Shown: piece by piece, positions 49,202-58,428 of the stretch
How the letters are laid out: each line of letters opens with the position of its first letter
Position numbering within the stretch: the first letter of the stretch is position 1
Assembly (NCBI GenBank): GCA_009779845.1
Contig: WRBE01000003.1
Coordinates: 1-64,000 of the forward strand
DNA: 64,000 bases
Direction of reading: 5' to 3'
Source: Oscillospiraceae bacterium
GTDB lineage: Bacteria > Bacillota > Clostridia > Oscillospirales > Oscillospiraceae
Notes under the pieces: generated by a model
The model's database searches: none
The model's input: the letters and a program-made list of their open reading frames with translations, nothing else
What the model was told of the DNA's origin: nothing
Position numbers and translations under genes: made by a program

Positions 49202-51505
49202 TTAGAAAAATCCGTCTCTCGTCGTGTCAATCATCGTAATCTGAATCACCGTACCCCGCCGCACCACGTCTGCCGCTGGTCTGGACTGGGAGTAAACCCG
49301 CACCGCATCATGCTCTGCCACGGTGCCACTGCGTCTGACATGAAGACCGTTTGCCTCTAAAGCCGCTCTGGCTTCCGGATAGTTCATTCCGGTGATATCC
49401 GGCACAGTCACCATCTCTTCTTGGCGGCTGTTGTCTAGGTATAAAATCACTTCCGTCCCGGCAACCACGACGGCACCCCCTGCGGGCACCTGGTCTACCA
49501 CACGCTCCCCTTCCCCTTTGATGCGGACGGCAAGCCCCTCGGCTTCCAGCTCTGCCCGCGCCTCTTCCACTGTCCTGCGGCGGATATAGGGCACTTGCAC
49601 ATTCACTCTCTGCACCTCTGTACCCAAGCGGGGCTCGACGCCCAAATAAGGCAATATTTCCGCTAACATCTGCCCCACCACGGGTGCTGCCATCTGGCCG
49701 CCGGAAGGATGGGTGCTGCTGTTCGGCCCCGGGTCTTGCAGGGACACTAAGAGTACAATTTCAGGATCGTCAATGGGGGCGGCGCCCACGAAAGACAAAA
49801 TGTACTCTGTCACACCGTATTGCACCTCTCGCACTGTATCAATGGTGGTTCCTGTTTTGCCGCCGATCCGAAACCCTTGGACATAGGCGTTGCGCCCTGT
49901 ACCCATCACCGGGTCCCCTACGGATGCCTCCATTAAATCTAAGACAGCCAGACTGGTCTCTCTGCTAATCACCTGCCGGCGTACCCTTGTCTCGTTCGCC
50001 CGGACTATGGTGCCATCCTCCGCCACTACCTGTTCCACCACGAAAGGCTCTACAATATATCCGCCGTTGACCAACGCACTGGTGGCCGTAGCCATCCGTA
50101 GGGGCGTCATGGTAAACGTCTGCCCGAAGGAGGCCGCCGCTAACGATGAGAAGTTGTTGTTGTCGATATAGAAGTTCCAAGTGTCCTCACTCCATACCAT
50201 ACCCAACCCTTCGCCGTTCAAATCAATTCCTGTGGTCTCCATCATACCAAAGGCCCGCAGATACTCGAAAAACACGTCCGGCCCTACTTCCATGGCCAGT
50301 GTCACGGTGCCGATATTACAAGACTGTTGCATCACGCCCCGCATATTCAAGGCCCCATGCCCTGTCCGCCGCCAGCAGTTTAAAGGCTCTGTCCGGCCCC
50401 GGACATCCATGTATCCTCTGCAATAAAACGTGCGCTCACTGTCCATCGTGATAATCCCCTCTTCTAGGGCGATGGCAAACGTGACCAACTTAAAGGTCGA
50501 ACCCGGCTCATAGGTATAGCCCGTGACCTTATTCATCCAACTGTTTTCTAATTCCTCCGACACAGCGGCCCAGAATGCCTCATCGTTGTCTGGGAAGCGT
50601 TGTCTGAGGGCTTCCATCCGCTCTTCACTTAACCGCCCGTGGCTGTTGGGGTTGAAGTCCCCTAAACTTACCATCCCCAAAATCGCCCCGGTGTGGGGTT
50701 GCATGGCCACAGCAAATCCGCCGTTTCTCAGGTCAAAATCTTGTACCGCTTGAGCGATGTGCCGCTCCATAATCTGCTGGATGTTCACATCAATGGTCAG
50801 GTGCAAATCATCCCCCGGCTGGGCACTAAAATAATCTTCATACCCCGCCCGGAGCATGTCAACCCCGGTGGAGGTCTTCAGGCGTACAACCCGGCCGTTG
50901 ATACCGGTCAGGTAGTTATCATAACTACCCTCTACCCCATAGCCCATGCCTGTACCTTCAGCACCCACAAACCCAAGAACATGAGCGGCTGTGCGCTCAC
51001 GCGGAAAATACCGTTGAGAGGCAGGTTGCAGATGCACACTTTTGAGATCATGCTCAACGATAAATGCCCGAACTTCATCTGCCATATCCCGATCAATGTG
51101 GTTGCGGATGGTTTGGAATTGGGATGCGATGTTTTGCATCCGCTCTAAAACCATCTCTTCGTCCACTTCCAAAATTCTCGATAATCCCCGGGCAATCAAC
51201 TGCTGATCTTCTTGGTGATAGTAAATATCCGCTGGGCTGATAAACACATTCTCCACACTGGCGCTTTGCGCCAAAACAGTACCGGACGCATCAAAAATTG
51301 TGCCCCGGCTGGCGGCAACTGTGATCTCTCGCACCTGTTGTGCGATGGCCCGCCGTTCCAATTCATCGTGGTCTAGTATCTGAATCCGAAACAACTGCGC
51401 ACCCAGCGCTACAAACGCAAGAACGCCACACACCACCATGAGCACCAGCGTGCGGCTGAGTATTTGCTTGGTCGGCCTTGCATCTCTGCGTCTTGATTTC
51501 GACAT
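49202..51505 (-). CDS. Class B penicillin-binding protein with PASTA domains (SpoVD/PBP2B-like)
   Basis: A 767-residue bitopic transpeptidase. A basic start and one helix (LVLMVVCGVLAFVALGAQL) precede the pedestal/dimerisation domain (ASRGTIFDASGTVLAQSA onward). The transpeptidase motifs are all present: GSTFK (catalytic Ser, about residue 335), SCN (about 391) and KTGT (about 555). Two PASTA domains close the chain (VPYIRRRTVEEARAEL; VPDITGMNYPEARAAL). It is the only class B PBP in the cluster, so it could serve in division, sporulation or both; SpoVD and PBP2B cannot be separated here. The ATG at 51505 is favoured by spacing from GGAG. Confidence 0.93.
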   Translation of the reverse strand: MSKSRRRDARPTKQILSRTLVLMVVCGVLAFVALGAQLFRIQILDHDELERRAIAQQVREITVAASRGTIFDASGTVLAQSASVENVFISPADIYYHQEDQQLIARGLSRILEVDEEMVLERMQNIASQFQTIRNHIDRDMADEVRAFIVEHDLKSVHLQPASQRYFPRERTAAHVLGFVGAEGTGMGYGVEGSYDNYLTGINGRVVRLKTSTGVDMLRAGYEDYFSAQPGDDLHLTIDVNIQQIMERHIAQAVQDFDLRNGGFAVAMQPHTGAILGMVSLGDFNPNSHGRLSEERMEALRQRFPDNDEAFWAAVSEELENSWMNKVTGYTYEPGSTFKLVTFAIALEEGIITMDSERTFYCRGYMDVRGRTEPLNCWRRTGHGALNMRGVMQQSCNIGTVTLAMEVGPDVFFEYLRAFGMMETTGIDLNGEGLGMVWSEDTWNFYIDNNNFSSLAAASFGQTFTMTPLRMATATSALVNGGYIVEPFVVEQVVAEDGTIVRANETRVRRQVISRETSLAVLDLMEASVGDPVMGTGRNAYVQGFRIGGKTGTTIDTVREVQYGVTEYILSFVGAAPIDDPEIVLLVSLQDPGPNSSTHPSGGQMAAPVVGQMLAEILPYLGVEPRLGTEVQRVNVQVPYIRRRTVEEARAELEAEGLAVRIKGEGERVVDQVPAGGAVVVAGTEVILYLDNSRQEEMVTVPDITGMNYPEARAALEANGLHVRRSGTVAEHDAVRVYSQSRPAADVVRRGTVIQITMIDTTRDGFF

Positions 51506-51578
51506 ATCCCACATCTCCTAACGCCCAGTTATTTCCGCTTATACGGATGGTTGTTTCCATCCTCTATCTATCTTATTA

Positions 51579-52148
51579 TCACCAGAAAGCCAAATATTCC
51601 CACAGGCTTTCAAACGTGCCCGACATGCGCTGGAAAAAACCCATACTAACGGTTTCCTCCGCCCACAACACCTCTGCCACGTCGCCGGTAACGGCACTGC
51701 CGATATTGACCATTTGGCTGGGGGTCGCATCCACCATGCCCAACTCGTCTCTGGCAAACCGCTCAATCTCAGCAGGATGAAAGGCATGTTCGTGGACAGC
51801 GGTCAAATACACCGCGTCGTCCCGCAGACCAGCCATCTGCCGTTCCAGTTGCACCATCTCTGCCGACAGCATGGTCAGTTGCATGTGAAAGGACACTACA
51901 AACAGCATCAGGATTCCCACCGTCAAACAGCCCAAGACTGCAAATTTGGAAACGCCCTGCTTCGCCCGCCGTTTGGCCTTGGTGCGGGTACGGGTTTTGG
52001 TTCGGGCGGCCTCTCCGGGTTGCCCTCTCTCTCTCTGGGGTGCTCGCTCCGGATAACTCTCCGGAATCTCCGGCAACGCAGCCCAGCGGTCTAGGTCATA
52101 TGCGCTGGTTCCCATGTTCACAGGCTGGTTTCTGGCCACTCGGCTCAC
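51579..52148 (-). CDS. ftsL: FtsL-like septum protein
   Basis: A 189-residue bitopic protein in the position of ftsL, between rsmH and the transpeptidase gene. A long basic, Arg/Lys/Thr-rich cytoplasmic part (residues 1-65) precedes one helix (about 70-88, AVLGCLTVGILMLFVVSF) and a short coiled coil (MLSAEMVQLERQMAGLRDD). The C-terminal region is ERFARDELGMVDATPSQMV, as in FtsL/DivIC-like proteins. Sequence similarity within this family is low, so the call leans on layout and context. Part of the FtsQLB-type scaffold. Confidence 0.75.
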   Translation of the reverse strand: MSRVARNQPVNMGTSAYDLDRWAALPEIPESYPERAPQRERGQPGEAARTKTRTRTKAKRRAKQGVSKFAVLGCLTVGILMLFVVSFHMQLTMLSAEMVQLERQMAGLRDDAVYLTAVHEHAFHPAEIERFARDELGMVDATPSQMVNIGSAVTGDVAEVLWAEETVSMGFFQRMSGTFESLWEYLAFW

Positions 52149-52169
52149 GCTCCCTTCTTGTTATATATT

Positions 52170-53102
52170 CTATATTCTCTCCGCCACACGGAGCTTGGCA
52201 CTCCGGGCACGGGGGTTTTGCTCAATTTCTTCCGCCGTAGGCAAGATGGCCTTCCGGCTCATATTTTTCAGCGTCGGGACAAAACCGCAGACACAGACCG
52301 GAAAATCTCTCGGACAGGTACAGCCCTTTTCTCGGCGGCTGATGGCGTTTTTCACCAGTCTGTCCTCTAAAGAATGGAAGCTAATGACTGCCAGCCGTCC
52401 ACCGGGGGCCAGGCAAGCCGTCGCCGCCTCTAACATGTCTTCCACCGCACCCAGCTCGTCATTGACAGCGATACGGATGGCCTGAAACGTCCGCTTGGCC
52501 GGATGCTGTTTCTCTCGCAGAGCACTGACTGGCATGGCCGAGCGGATAATATCCACCAACTGGCCTGTAGTTTGAATCGCTCCCGTCTCTCGCTGTGTAC
52601 AAATGGCCTTTGCAATCCGGGGCGCATACCGTTCTTCTCCGTAGTCGTAGAGGATTTGTCGCAACCGCCCCTCTGCCCAAGTGTTGACCACTTCATCGGC
52701 CGTCAGGGCCGCAGTCTGATCCATCCGCATATCCAGCGGCGCATCCGCCATATAGGAAAAGCCCCGCTGGGCATTATCCAGTTGCGGCGAGGATACCCCT
52801 AAGTCAAACAGCATCCCGTCTACTTGCGGGGTGCCTAACCCTGCAAGAATAGCTTCTATGTCCCGAAAGTTCCCATGGACTAAACTGACTCGTTCTCCAA
52901 ACTGCCCCAGTCGCTTTTTCGCCGCCTCAATGGCAGTCTGGTCTCGGTCGATTCCGATCAACTTTCCCGTGGTCAAGCGGCTTGCAATCTCATAGGCATG
53001 TCCCGCCCGGCCCAAGGTGCCGTCTACGTAAATGCCATCCGGCCGGATGCCTAACCCCTCTAAGCATTCGTCAAGGAGTACCGGGATATGTTTCTCGCAC
53101 AT
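52170..53102 (-). CDS. rsmH: 16S rRNA (cytosine-1402-N4)-methyltransferase
   Basis: A 310-residue methyltransferase, also called MraW. The N-terminal HIPVLLDECLEGL, the SAM loop VDGTLGRAGHA, then IGIDRDQTA, FDLGVSSPQLD and the C-terminal FQAIRIAVNDELGAVE and AVISFHSLEDRLVK are characteristic. It directly follows mraZ with a one-base overlap (ATGTG region at 53102), the usual start of the dcw cluster. Confidence 0.95.
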   Translation of the reverse strand: MCEKHIPVLLDECLEGLGIRPDGIYVDGTLGRAGHAYEIASRLTTGKLIGIDRDQTAIEAAKKRLGQFGERVSLVHGNFRDIEAILAGLGTPQVDGMLFDLGVSSPQLDNAQRGFSYMADAPLDMRMDQTAALTADEVVNTWAEGRLRQILYDYGEERYAPRIAKAICTQRETGAIQTTGQLVDIIRSAMPVSALREKQHPAKRTFQAIRIAVNDELGAVEDMLEAATACLAPGGRLAVISFHSLEDRLVKNAISRREKGCTCPRDFPVCVCGFVPTLKNMSRKAILPTAEEIEQNPRARSAKLRVAERI

Positions 53103-53518
53103 TAGAAGTCTAGCTCCTCCATCACCGCCGCAATGTTCTCCGGCGTGGTCTCTACGGCATCAATCTCGGCCCACTTAGCGGCATCCCAAATCTCGGCGTG
53201 TCGCCCTGCCCCGATAATGGCCACTTCTTTTTGCAGTTCCGCATAGTCCCGCAGGTTTTGCGGCAATAGTATCCGCCCTTGGCTATCCAGCTCACACTTG
53301 GCCGCCTTGGCAAACAGTGGACGCATTTTCCGTTGCTTGGACAGGGGCATGGCGTTGTACTTTTCCATAATCTGCTCCCACCGCTCTCCGGAGTAGGCCG
53401 CCAAGCACTCGTCCATGGAGATGGTTACATAAAATACAGTCCCCAAATCTTCCCGGAGTTTTGCGGGGATAAACAGTCGCCCTTTGGCATCTATGGAATG
53501 TGAATATTCACCGGTCAT
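53102..53518 (-). CDS. mraZ: Transcriptional regulator MraZ
   Basis: A 138-residue protein with two AbrB-like SpoVT halves: GEYSHSIDAKGRLFIPAKLR (residues 3-22) and the second copy ECELDSQGRILLPQNLRDYA. MraZ forms rings and represses the dcw operon by binding repeated GTGGGG boxes, which are present just upstream (53553-53580). The ATG at 53518 gives the normal length; the frame to 53557 would run through the operator. It heads the dcw cluster. Confidence 0.95.
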   Translation of the reverse strand: MTGEYSHSIDAKGRLFIPAKLREDLGTVFYVTISMDECLAAYSGERWEQIMEKYNAMPLSKQRKMRPLFAKAAKCELDSQGRILLPQNLRDYAELQKEVAIIGAGRHAEIWDAAKWAEIDAVETTPENIAAVMEELDF

Positions 53519-53552
53519 GTTCCCCACCTCACTCCTTCCTGTGGTCGAGTGA

Positions 53553-53580
53553 TACACTTTCCCCCACTCTTCCCCACTTC
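53553..53580 (-). promoter_or_regulatory. MraZ operator boxes
   Basis: On the minus strand GTGGGGAAGA, GTGGGGGAAA and GTG repeat with 10-base spacing, with another GGTGGGG nearer the start. This fits the repeated GTGGGG boxes bound by MraZ; its binding here is inference from that match. Confidence 0.75.
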
Positions 53581-53590
53581 GGTTTCATTC

Positions 53591-53619
53591 ATTATAGTAT
53601 TATGGAAACCAAAAAGCAA
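53591..53619 (-). promoter_or_regulatory. Promoter of the dcw cluster
   Basis: On the minus strand TTGCTT (53614-53619), 17 bases, TATAAT (53591-53596), immediately upstream of the MraZ boxes, so bound MraZ would block it. Confidence 0.7.
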
Positions 53620-53705
53620 GCCTATTTTTAAATTTTTCGCTAATTTTTTTTGAAAACCTGAAAATTCCGGCAGGGAAATTCTTTGTTCTCTATTTCCCAA
53701 AGTCA

Positions 53706-53763
53706 GAAAACCACAATAGATGGTAGCGGTTATTTTACCCGACTACCATCTATTGTGGTTTTC
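53706..53763 (+). terminator. Long hairpin with T-run upstream of mraZ
   Basis: GAAAACCACAATAGATGGTAG pairs with its reverse complement around a 16-base loop, with TTTTTT after it on the plus strand. It may stop read-through toward or away from mraZ. The stem differs from the hairpin terminators elsewhere in being AT-rich. Confidence 0.6.
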
Positions 53764-53780
53764 TTTTTTGTAATAAAAAA

Positions 53781-53798
53781 CGCCTCAAATTTGAGGCG
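53781..53798. terminator. Perfect 18-bp palindrome with T-runs
   Basis: CGCCTCAAATTTGAGGCG, with TTTTTT to the right on the plus strand and TTTTTT after it on the minus strand, probably ends transcripts coming from the repeat region downstream of 54129. Confidence 0.6.
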
Positions 53799-53819
53799 GA
53801 GGTGTTTTTTTAGCCATAA

Positions 53820-54128
53820 TATGATTTTAGGGGTCGGCGTGGTGTTATGTCGGTAACCCTCGGCATAGTCACCGAGGATTGGGGCGGTGGCTCCAAAGGA
53901 TTTTGCCCTGCCGGGCGGTTTGATTGTTCATTCTGTCTTGTAGGAGACGTGCCTCTATGTACCCGCTAAGGTCAAGGACAAAGGTAGAAACCGTTTTAAA
54001 GGGATAGTCCGGGTCAAGAGACTTTTCCGTGTCCTTTGTAGGGGCCGTCGCCCTCGGCGGCCCGGGTCTTGGTTTTGTCTGTTGCAAAAAGCTGACTCTG
54101 GAGCCGTCTCCCAAGTCAGCTTTCTTGA
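53820..54128. repeat. Repeat-derived intergenic stretch (partial element and REP-like hairpin)
   Basis: No gene is supported here. It contains a decayed part of the long repeat (TGCCCTGCCGGGCGG; ATGTACCCGCTAAGGTCAAGG near 53956) and a REP-like hairpin with a GTAGGGG head at 54038-54066, stem GGCCG/CGGCC. A hairpin GCTGACTC...-type end lies close to the next gene's stop. Confidence 0.6.
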
Positions 54129-54338
54129 TTACAGCTTAAACACTTCCCCTTCTTGTGCAGGGGCCATTAGCTTTCGTGGTCGCTCTGGTTCGCGTTTGAG
54201 CGGGTCGTAGGAGAATCGTCGGCACGCACCGTACATGGGCACTACTCCCCGTTTAATACAACCCACCCGGTCTAGGTTGATTTGTGTGCCGTGCTTGCAA
54301 TAGGCACAGCAGGGTTCCATATTTTTCCGAAACAACAT
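54129..54338 (-). CDS. Small Cys-rich protein, conserved type, unknown function
   Basis: A 69-residue protein with CCAYC (residues 10-14), then VGCIKRGVVP and YGACRRFSYDPLKREP. Four or five Cys spaced C-x2-C...C...C suggest a metal- or cluster-binding fold. The pattern resembles a small protein family found across Clostridia whose role is unknown. AAAGGAG six bases before the ATG decides the start at 54338 over the internal Met at 54320. It stands alone on the minus strand, facing away from the oxidoreductase gene. Confidence 0.7.
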   Translation of the reverse strand: MLFRKNMEPCCAYCKHGTQINLDRVGCIKRGVVPMYGACRRFSYDPLKREPERPRKLMAPAQEGEVFKL

Positions 54339-54544
54339 AGGCGGCTCCTTTTATGGAAGTAATGATTGGTATGTGTCATTATACCATGATTCCTTCGCTT
54401 TGCAAAGAGGGGTGGCGCATTGCATGTTGACGGTTGATAAAACCACTCCACTTCTCTCCCCTGTTTGACTTTTCCCGCCCTATCCTTTATGATATAGTCG
54501 ATTATAGTTCCAGACAAAATCGAAATCGGACAAGGAGACGCTCC

Positions 54545-55852
54545 ATGATTGGAATGAACCATAAACTAACACAACTGGAACAATCGGGCACACCGATTAT
54601 CACAAGCATCGTAGGTGCGGGCCAGATGGGCCGGGGCTTAGCGGCCCAAATAACAGCTATGCAGGGGATGCGTCCCGCCGTTTTGGTGGATGCGGAGCTT
54701 ACCCGCGCCCGGTTAGCCTATACAAATGCGGGGCTTACCGAGGGCCAAGACTTCGGGTATGCCGAAACCGTGGCAGAGGGGAACCGACTGCTGGCCGAAG
54801 GTAAATTCGTAGCCTCTACCAACACCGCCCTTGCCACCCAATGCGCCACTGTCCACTGTGTCGTAGAGGCCACCGGCATCCCGGATGTGGGGGCGCGGGT
54901 GGCCATGGATGCCATTGACAACAAAAAACACATCGTCATGCTCAACGTGGAGACTGACGTGTGCATCGGCAATCTACTCTACAAAAAAGCCACGGAAGCT
55001 GGTGTGGTCTATACTGGGTCAGCAGGGGACGAGCCGGGGGCGGTAATGGAGCTGTATGACTTCGCTTGTGCCCTGGGCTTTGAAGTCCGGGCTATGGGTA
55101 AGGGAAAAAATAACAAAATCGACTACGACTGCACCCCCGACACTGTAGCGGAAGAGGCGGCCCAGCGGGGCCTGAGTGCCAGAATGCTCTGCTCGTTCAA
55201 AGACGGGACGAAAACCATGGTCGAGATGACCGCCATGGCCAACGCCACCGGATTTTTGCCCGATGTCATTGGCGGTCACGGGCCGAAATGCAGTGTGAAA
55301 GACTTGCCTGACGTGCTCAGTCTCAAAAGCGAGGGCCGGGGCGGAATTTTGAACAGCTACGGCGTGGTGGAGTACGTGGACGGCATCGCCCCCGGTGTAT
55401 TTGTGATTTTTCATGCCGACCAGTCGGATATTGTCCATGAACTGACTTACTTAAATATGGGTGATGGGCCGAACTTCTGCCTGTACCGCCCATATCACTT
55501 ATGCAGTTTAGAGACACCCCTATCTGTGGCACGGGCCTGTATTGATGGCGAACCCACCATCGTACCACGGGCGGGCATAGTGGCAGAAACCGGTACTGTG
55601 GCGAAAGTCGACCTCAAGGCCGGAGACGCCTTAGACGGTATCGGCGGGTATACCATTCGCGGCACGTTCCTTTCTGCTGTAGAGGCCAGAGAAAAGCGGG
55701 TGCTGCCCATGGGACTGGTAGACCGGAACACGAGGGTGATTCGAGATGTGGCAAAGGGTGCGCTGATTACCTATAACGATGTGGCTTTAGATGAGAGCAG
55801 CCTTGTTCTGCAACTCCGTCGTGAACAAGATGAAATGGGAGGTTCCCTATGA
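54545..55852 (+). CDS. NAD(P)-dependent oxidoreductase, homoserine-dehydrogenase-like, with SAF domain
   Basis: A 435-residue protein. The N-terminal Rossmann part has the dinucleotide loop IVGAGQMGRGLAAQI (near residue 19), VEATGIPDVGARVAMDAI and the segment HIVMLNVETDVCIG. The central catalytic-like segment resembles homoserine dehydrogenase (YTGSAGDEPGAVMELYD). The C-terminus, about 90 residues, is a SAF-type beta clip (VDRNTRVIRDVAKGALITYNDVAL). Family members are often annotated as homoserine dehydrogenases or flagellar FlgA-like, but their substrates are mostly unknown. AAGGAGA precedes the ATG. It overlaps the HAD hydrolase gene by 4 bases, so the two likely act in one pathway. Confidence 0.75.
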   Translation: MIGMNHKLTQLEQSGTPIITSIVGAGQMGRGLAAQITAMQGMRPAVLVDAELTRARLAYTNAGLTEGQDFGYAETVAEGNRLLAEGKFVASTNTALATQCATVHCVVEATGIPDVGARVAMDAIDNKKHIVMLNVETDVCIGNLLYKKATEAGVVYTGSAGDEPGAVMELYDFACALGFEVRAMGKGKNNKIDYDCTPDTVAEEAAQRGLSARMLCSFKDGTKTMVEMTAMANATGFLPDVIGGHGPKCSVKDLPDVLSLKSEGRGGILNSYGVVEYVDGIAPGVFVIFHADQSDIVHELTYLNMGDGPNFCLYRPYHLCSLETPLSVARACIDGEPTIVPRAGIVAETGTVAKVDLKAGDALDGIGGYTIRGTFLSAVEAREKRVLPMGLVDRNTRVIRDVAKGALITYNDVALDESSLVLQLRREQDEMGGSL

Positions 55853-56625
55853 TTCCAAAAGCAATTTTTTTCGATATGGACGGCACTCTGTCTACCCACG
55901 GCACTCATCGGGTGCCGGAAAGTGCGCTTGCGGCACTACAGGCCGTGCAAGCGCAAGGGATTAAGATTTTTCTGGCCACAGGCCGTCATCCGCAACTGTT
56001 TAACCCGACGGTTAAGACGATTCCTTTTGATGGGCATCTCGCCCTAAACGGTCAGTTCGGATATAACGACAACGAGGTCATTTATCGTAAAACCATCCCA
56101 CAGGCAGACAAACAGGCGTTGGTGGCACATTTGAGACAGCACCCCAGCTCTATTGTCTTTTTTACAGAGGATGAGATGTATTTCAATCTGGTGGACGAGT
56201 ACGCCGAGCGAGGCATGGCATACTTGGGTGATCCCATGTTGCCCGTCCGTGACCCCGCCATTTGCTTAGAGCAGAATATTTTCGCACTGCTCGCCTACTG
56301 CGATGAACGGACAGAGGCTGAATTCATGCAGCACATGCCCGGCTCGCTTAGTGTGCGGTGGTCACCCATGTTTACTGATGTGATCCCCTTCGGCGGCGGC
56401 AAGGATAAGGGCATTGATGCAATGCTTGCTTATTATGATATCTCTCTCGCTGAGACCATGGCCTTCGGGGATGCCCGCAATGACATTGGGATGTTGTCCC
56501 ATGTTGGGTTGGGTGTCGCCATGGGGGACGCCACCGAGGAAGTAAAAGCCGCCGCTGATTATGTGACTGATCGTCTGGAGGAAGATGGGATTGCAACTGC
56601 GTTGCAGCATTTTGGAGTGATTTAG
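55849..56625 (+). CDS. HAD-superfamily (Cof-type) hydrolase
   Basis: A 258-residue phosphatase-like protein. Motif I is FFDMDGTLS with the nucleophile Asp and the following Asp; the Thr motif is LATGRHPQ. The Lys motif lies in GGGKDKGIDAML, and the acidic metal site GDARNDIGMLSHVG. The cap between (about residues 80-180) is of C2 type. The substrate, probably a small sugar or amino-acid phosphate, is unknown. ATGA overlap with the gene upstream. Confidence 0.88.
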   Translation: MIPKAIFFDMDGTLSTHGTHRVPESALAALQAVQAQGIKIFLATGRHPQLFNPTVKTIPFDGHLALNGQFGYNDNEVIYRKTIPQADKQALVAHLRQHPSSIVFFTEDEMYFNLVDEYAERGMAYLGDPMLPVRDPAICLEQNIFALLAYCDERTEAEFMQHMPGSLSVRWSPMFTDVIPFGGGKDKGIDAMLAYYDISLAETMAFGDARNDIGMLSHVGLGVAMGDATEEVKAAADYVTDRLEEDGIATALQHFGVI

Positions 56626-56639
56626 TGGGGGGGGTGTCA

Positions 56640-56945
56640 ATTGCCCGGCCCTTGGCCCTTTCCTTTCGGCGTTGTCGCCGCTTTTGGCTTGACGTGCACC
56701 ACCAACGTGTATGTCCTGCCGAACGGGCCTTCTTTTTGTCGTTGAACAAAAAGAAGCAAAAAGTCAACACAGGGGCTGCGCCCCTATGTACCCGCTAAGG
56801 GCAAGGGCAGAGTGACGACGGTTTCGCACCTTATACTCCGTACTGGTGCCAAAATCCTCAGGCCAGATGTAATAGTACTCGAAGCCCCAATGGTCAAGGG
56901 CGGTGGTAGTGCCGAAATGACGTTCTATTGAAATGTGCTCATGGG
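56640..56945 (-). repeat. Long dispersed repeat, copy B
   Basis: Minus-strand frame SIERHFGTTTALDHWGFEYY, then EYKVRNRRHSA and SGYIGAQPLC-stop is fully open. It is followed by the hairpin TTTTTGTTCAACGACAAAAA and GC-rich decay. It fills the space between the HAD gene and mtaB. It shares more than a hundred bases with copies A and C by eye. Confidence 0.75.
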
Positions 56946-57001
56946 CTTCTAGCGTAGGGTCAAGAACTGGGTAGATGCAAGGTCTACCCCTATGGTGGCC
57001 T

Positions 57002-58291
57002 TTATAGCATCAGTTCTCCAATCAGTCCCTCTTCTGACACATCTATTATCCGCACTGGGCGTATTTGGTTTTCTAGTCCCGTGCTGCGTACCAACACAGT
57101 GCAATAATTGGGCGTGTGTCCGCGGCATTGTCCTGCCGCTTCGCTTTCAAATAGGACATCCATCACCTGGCCCACTTGGGCGGTGTGCCATGTTTGTTCT
57201 AGCCCTCTGACCACCTCGCCCGCTGCCTTTGCTCGGCGGCGGCGTTCAGGTTTGGGGATTTGATTTGGCATTTTGGCGGCGGCTGTCCCCTCTCTGGCGG
57301 AGTAAGGGAATACATGTACGGCGGCGAAGGCGGCGGTGCGTAAAAATGTGATACTCTCTAAAAAATCCGCCTCGCTCTCGCCGGGGAAGCCTACGATTAA
57401 GTCCGTGGTAACGGCACAGTTGGGGAAGGTCTTGCGCAGATGGGTTAGTGCTTCTGTATACTGTACCGTAGTATATTTGCGGCCCATCTGCGTTAAGGTT
57501 TCATCACTGCCGGATTGGAGGGATAGATGAAAATGGGGGCAAAGGTTCGGAAACTCCGCCAACCGCTCACAAAACGCCGTCGTCACCGTCCGCGGCTCCA
57601 GTGAGCCCAAGCGAATGCGAAGCCCCGGTGCCGCTTGGCAAACAGCCGCAATCAAATCCACCACATCCGGCCCATCCGGGTGATCCTTGCCGTAAGAAGA
57701 AATTTCTATCCCGGTGATAACCAGTTCCCGATATCCCGCTTGGGCCAATTCTTTGGCCTGCTCTACCGCTGTTTCCAGCGGGATCGAGCGCACAGGGCCA
57801 CGGGCATAGGGGATAATACAATAGGTACAGTAATTATCACAGCCGTCCTGGACTTTCAGCAGTGCCCGCACACGCCCATCCATCCCGCCGGGGGGGAGGA
57901 TTTCAAAGGTATTGCGGGTATTTGCCTCATCTATGACTGTGCGGCTCGATGCACCGGCTACGGCTTGTTCTAAGTCTGTGACAAACGCCTCTCGGTCGGC
58001 GGTGCCGTAGATTAGGTCAGCTTCTAACGCCTCAATTTCTGCCGGGCTGAGTTGAGACAAGCAGCCGCAGACGGCAATAATGGCACCGGGGTGTTCCGCC
58101 CTCCCCCGCCGTACGGCTTGGCGGCTTTTCCGGCTAGACTCTGCCGTGACGGCGCAGGTGTTGACCACCACGGCGTCCGCTATCTCACCGGGTGCGGCAA
58201 TCTGATGCCCTCTGTCTACCAACAAAGCTTGCAGGGCCCCGGTTTCAAATTGGTTGGTTTTACAGCCCAGTGTGGTGAAACTTACAATCAA
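57002..58291 (-). CDS. mtaB: tRNA (N6-threonylcarbamoyladenosine-37-C2)-methylthiotransferase
   Basis: A 429-residue radical SAM methylthiotransferase that turns t6A37 into ms2t6A37 in tRNAs reading ANN codons. The UPF0004 Cys are in TLGCKTNQFE, VNTCAVTAES and VCGCLSQLS. The radical SAM cluster is in QDGCDNYCTYCIIPYARG, and a short TRAM domain closes it. The GCKTNQFE form of the first motif distinguishes MtaB from RimO and MiaB. The start is a TTG at 58291 with a GGGGGGGCGGGG leader, a weak initiation site; no ATG is better placed. Confidence 0.93.
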   Translation of the reverse strand: MIVSFTTLGCKTNQFETGALQALLVDRGHQIAAPGEIADAVVVNTCAVTAESSRKSRQAVRRGRAEHPGAIIAVCGCLSQLSPAEIEALEADLIYGTADREAFVTDLEQAVAGASSRTVIDEANTRNTFEILPPGGMDGRVRALLKVQDGCDNYCTYCIIPYARGPVRSIPLETAVEQAKELAQAGYRELVITGIEISSYGKDHPDGPDVVDLIAAVCQAAPGLRIRLGSLEPRTVTTAFCERLAEFPNLCPHFHLSLQSGSDETLTQMGRKYTTVQYTEALTHLRKTFPNCAVTTDLIVGFPGESEADFLESITFLRTAAFAAVHVFPYSAREGTAAAKMPNQIPKPERRRRAKAAGEVVRGLEQTWHTAQVGQVMDVLFESEAAGQCRGHTPNYCTVLVRSTGLENQIRPVRIIDVSEEGLIGELML

Positions 58292-58344
58292 TGTCCCCGC
58301 CCCCCCTGATTATAGTTGACCTGCTAGAAAAACGAGCTGATCGC

Positions 58345-58373
58345 TTGTATTTTTCCGCTCAATGAATTATAAT
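58345..58373 (+). promoter_or_regulatory. Promoter of the HPr-like gene
   Basis: TTGTAT (58345-58350), 17 bases, TATAAT (58368-58373), about 55 bases before the gene. Confidence 0.7.
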
Positions 58374-58428
58374 AACGGAAACAGGCTTGAATTGCAATAC
58401 AAGCCCAAATCAGAAAGGAAGTATTACC

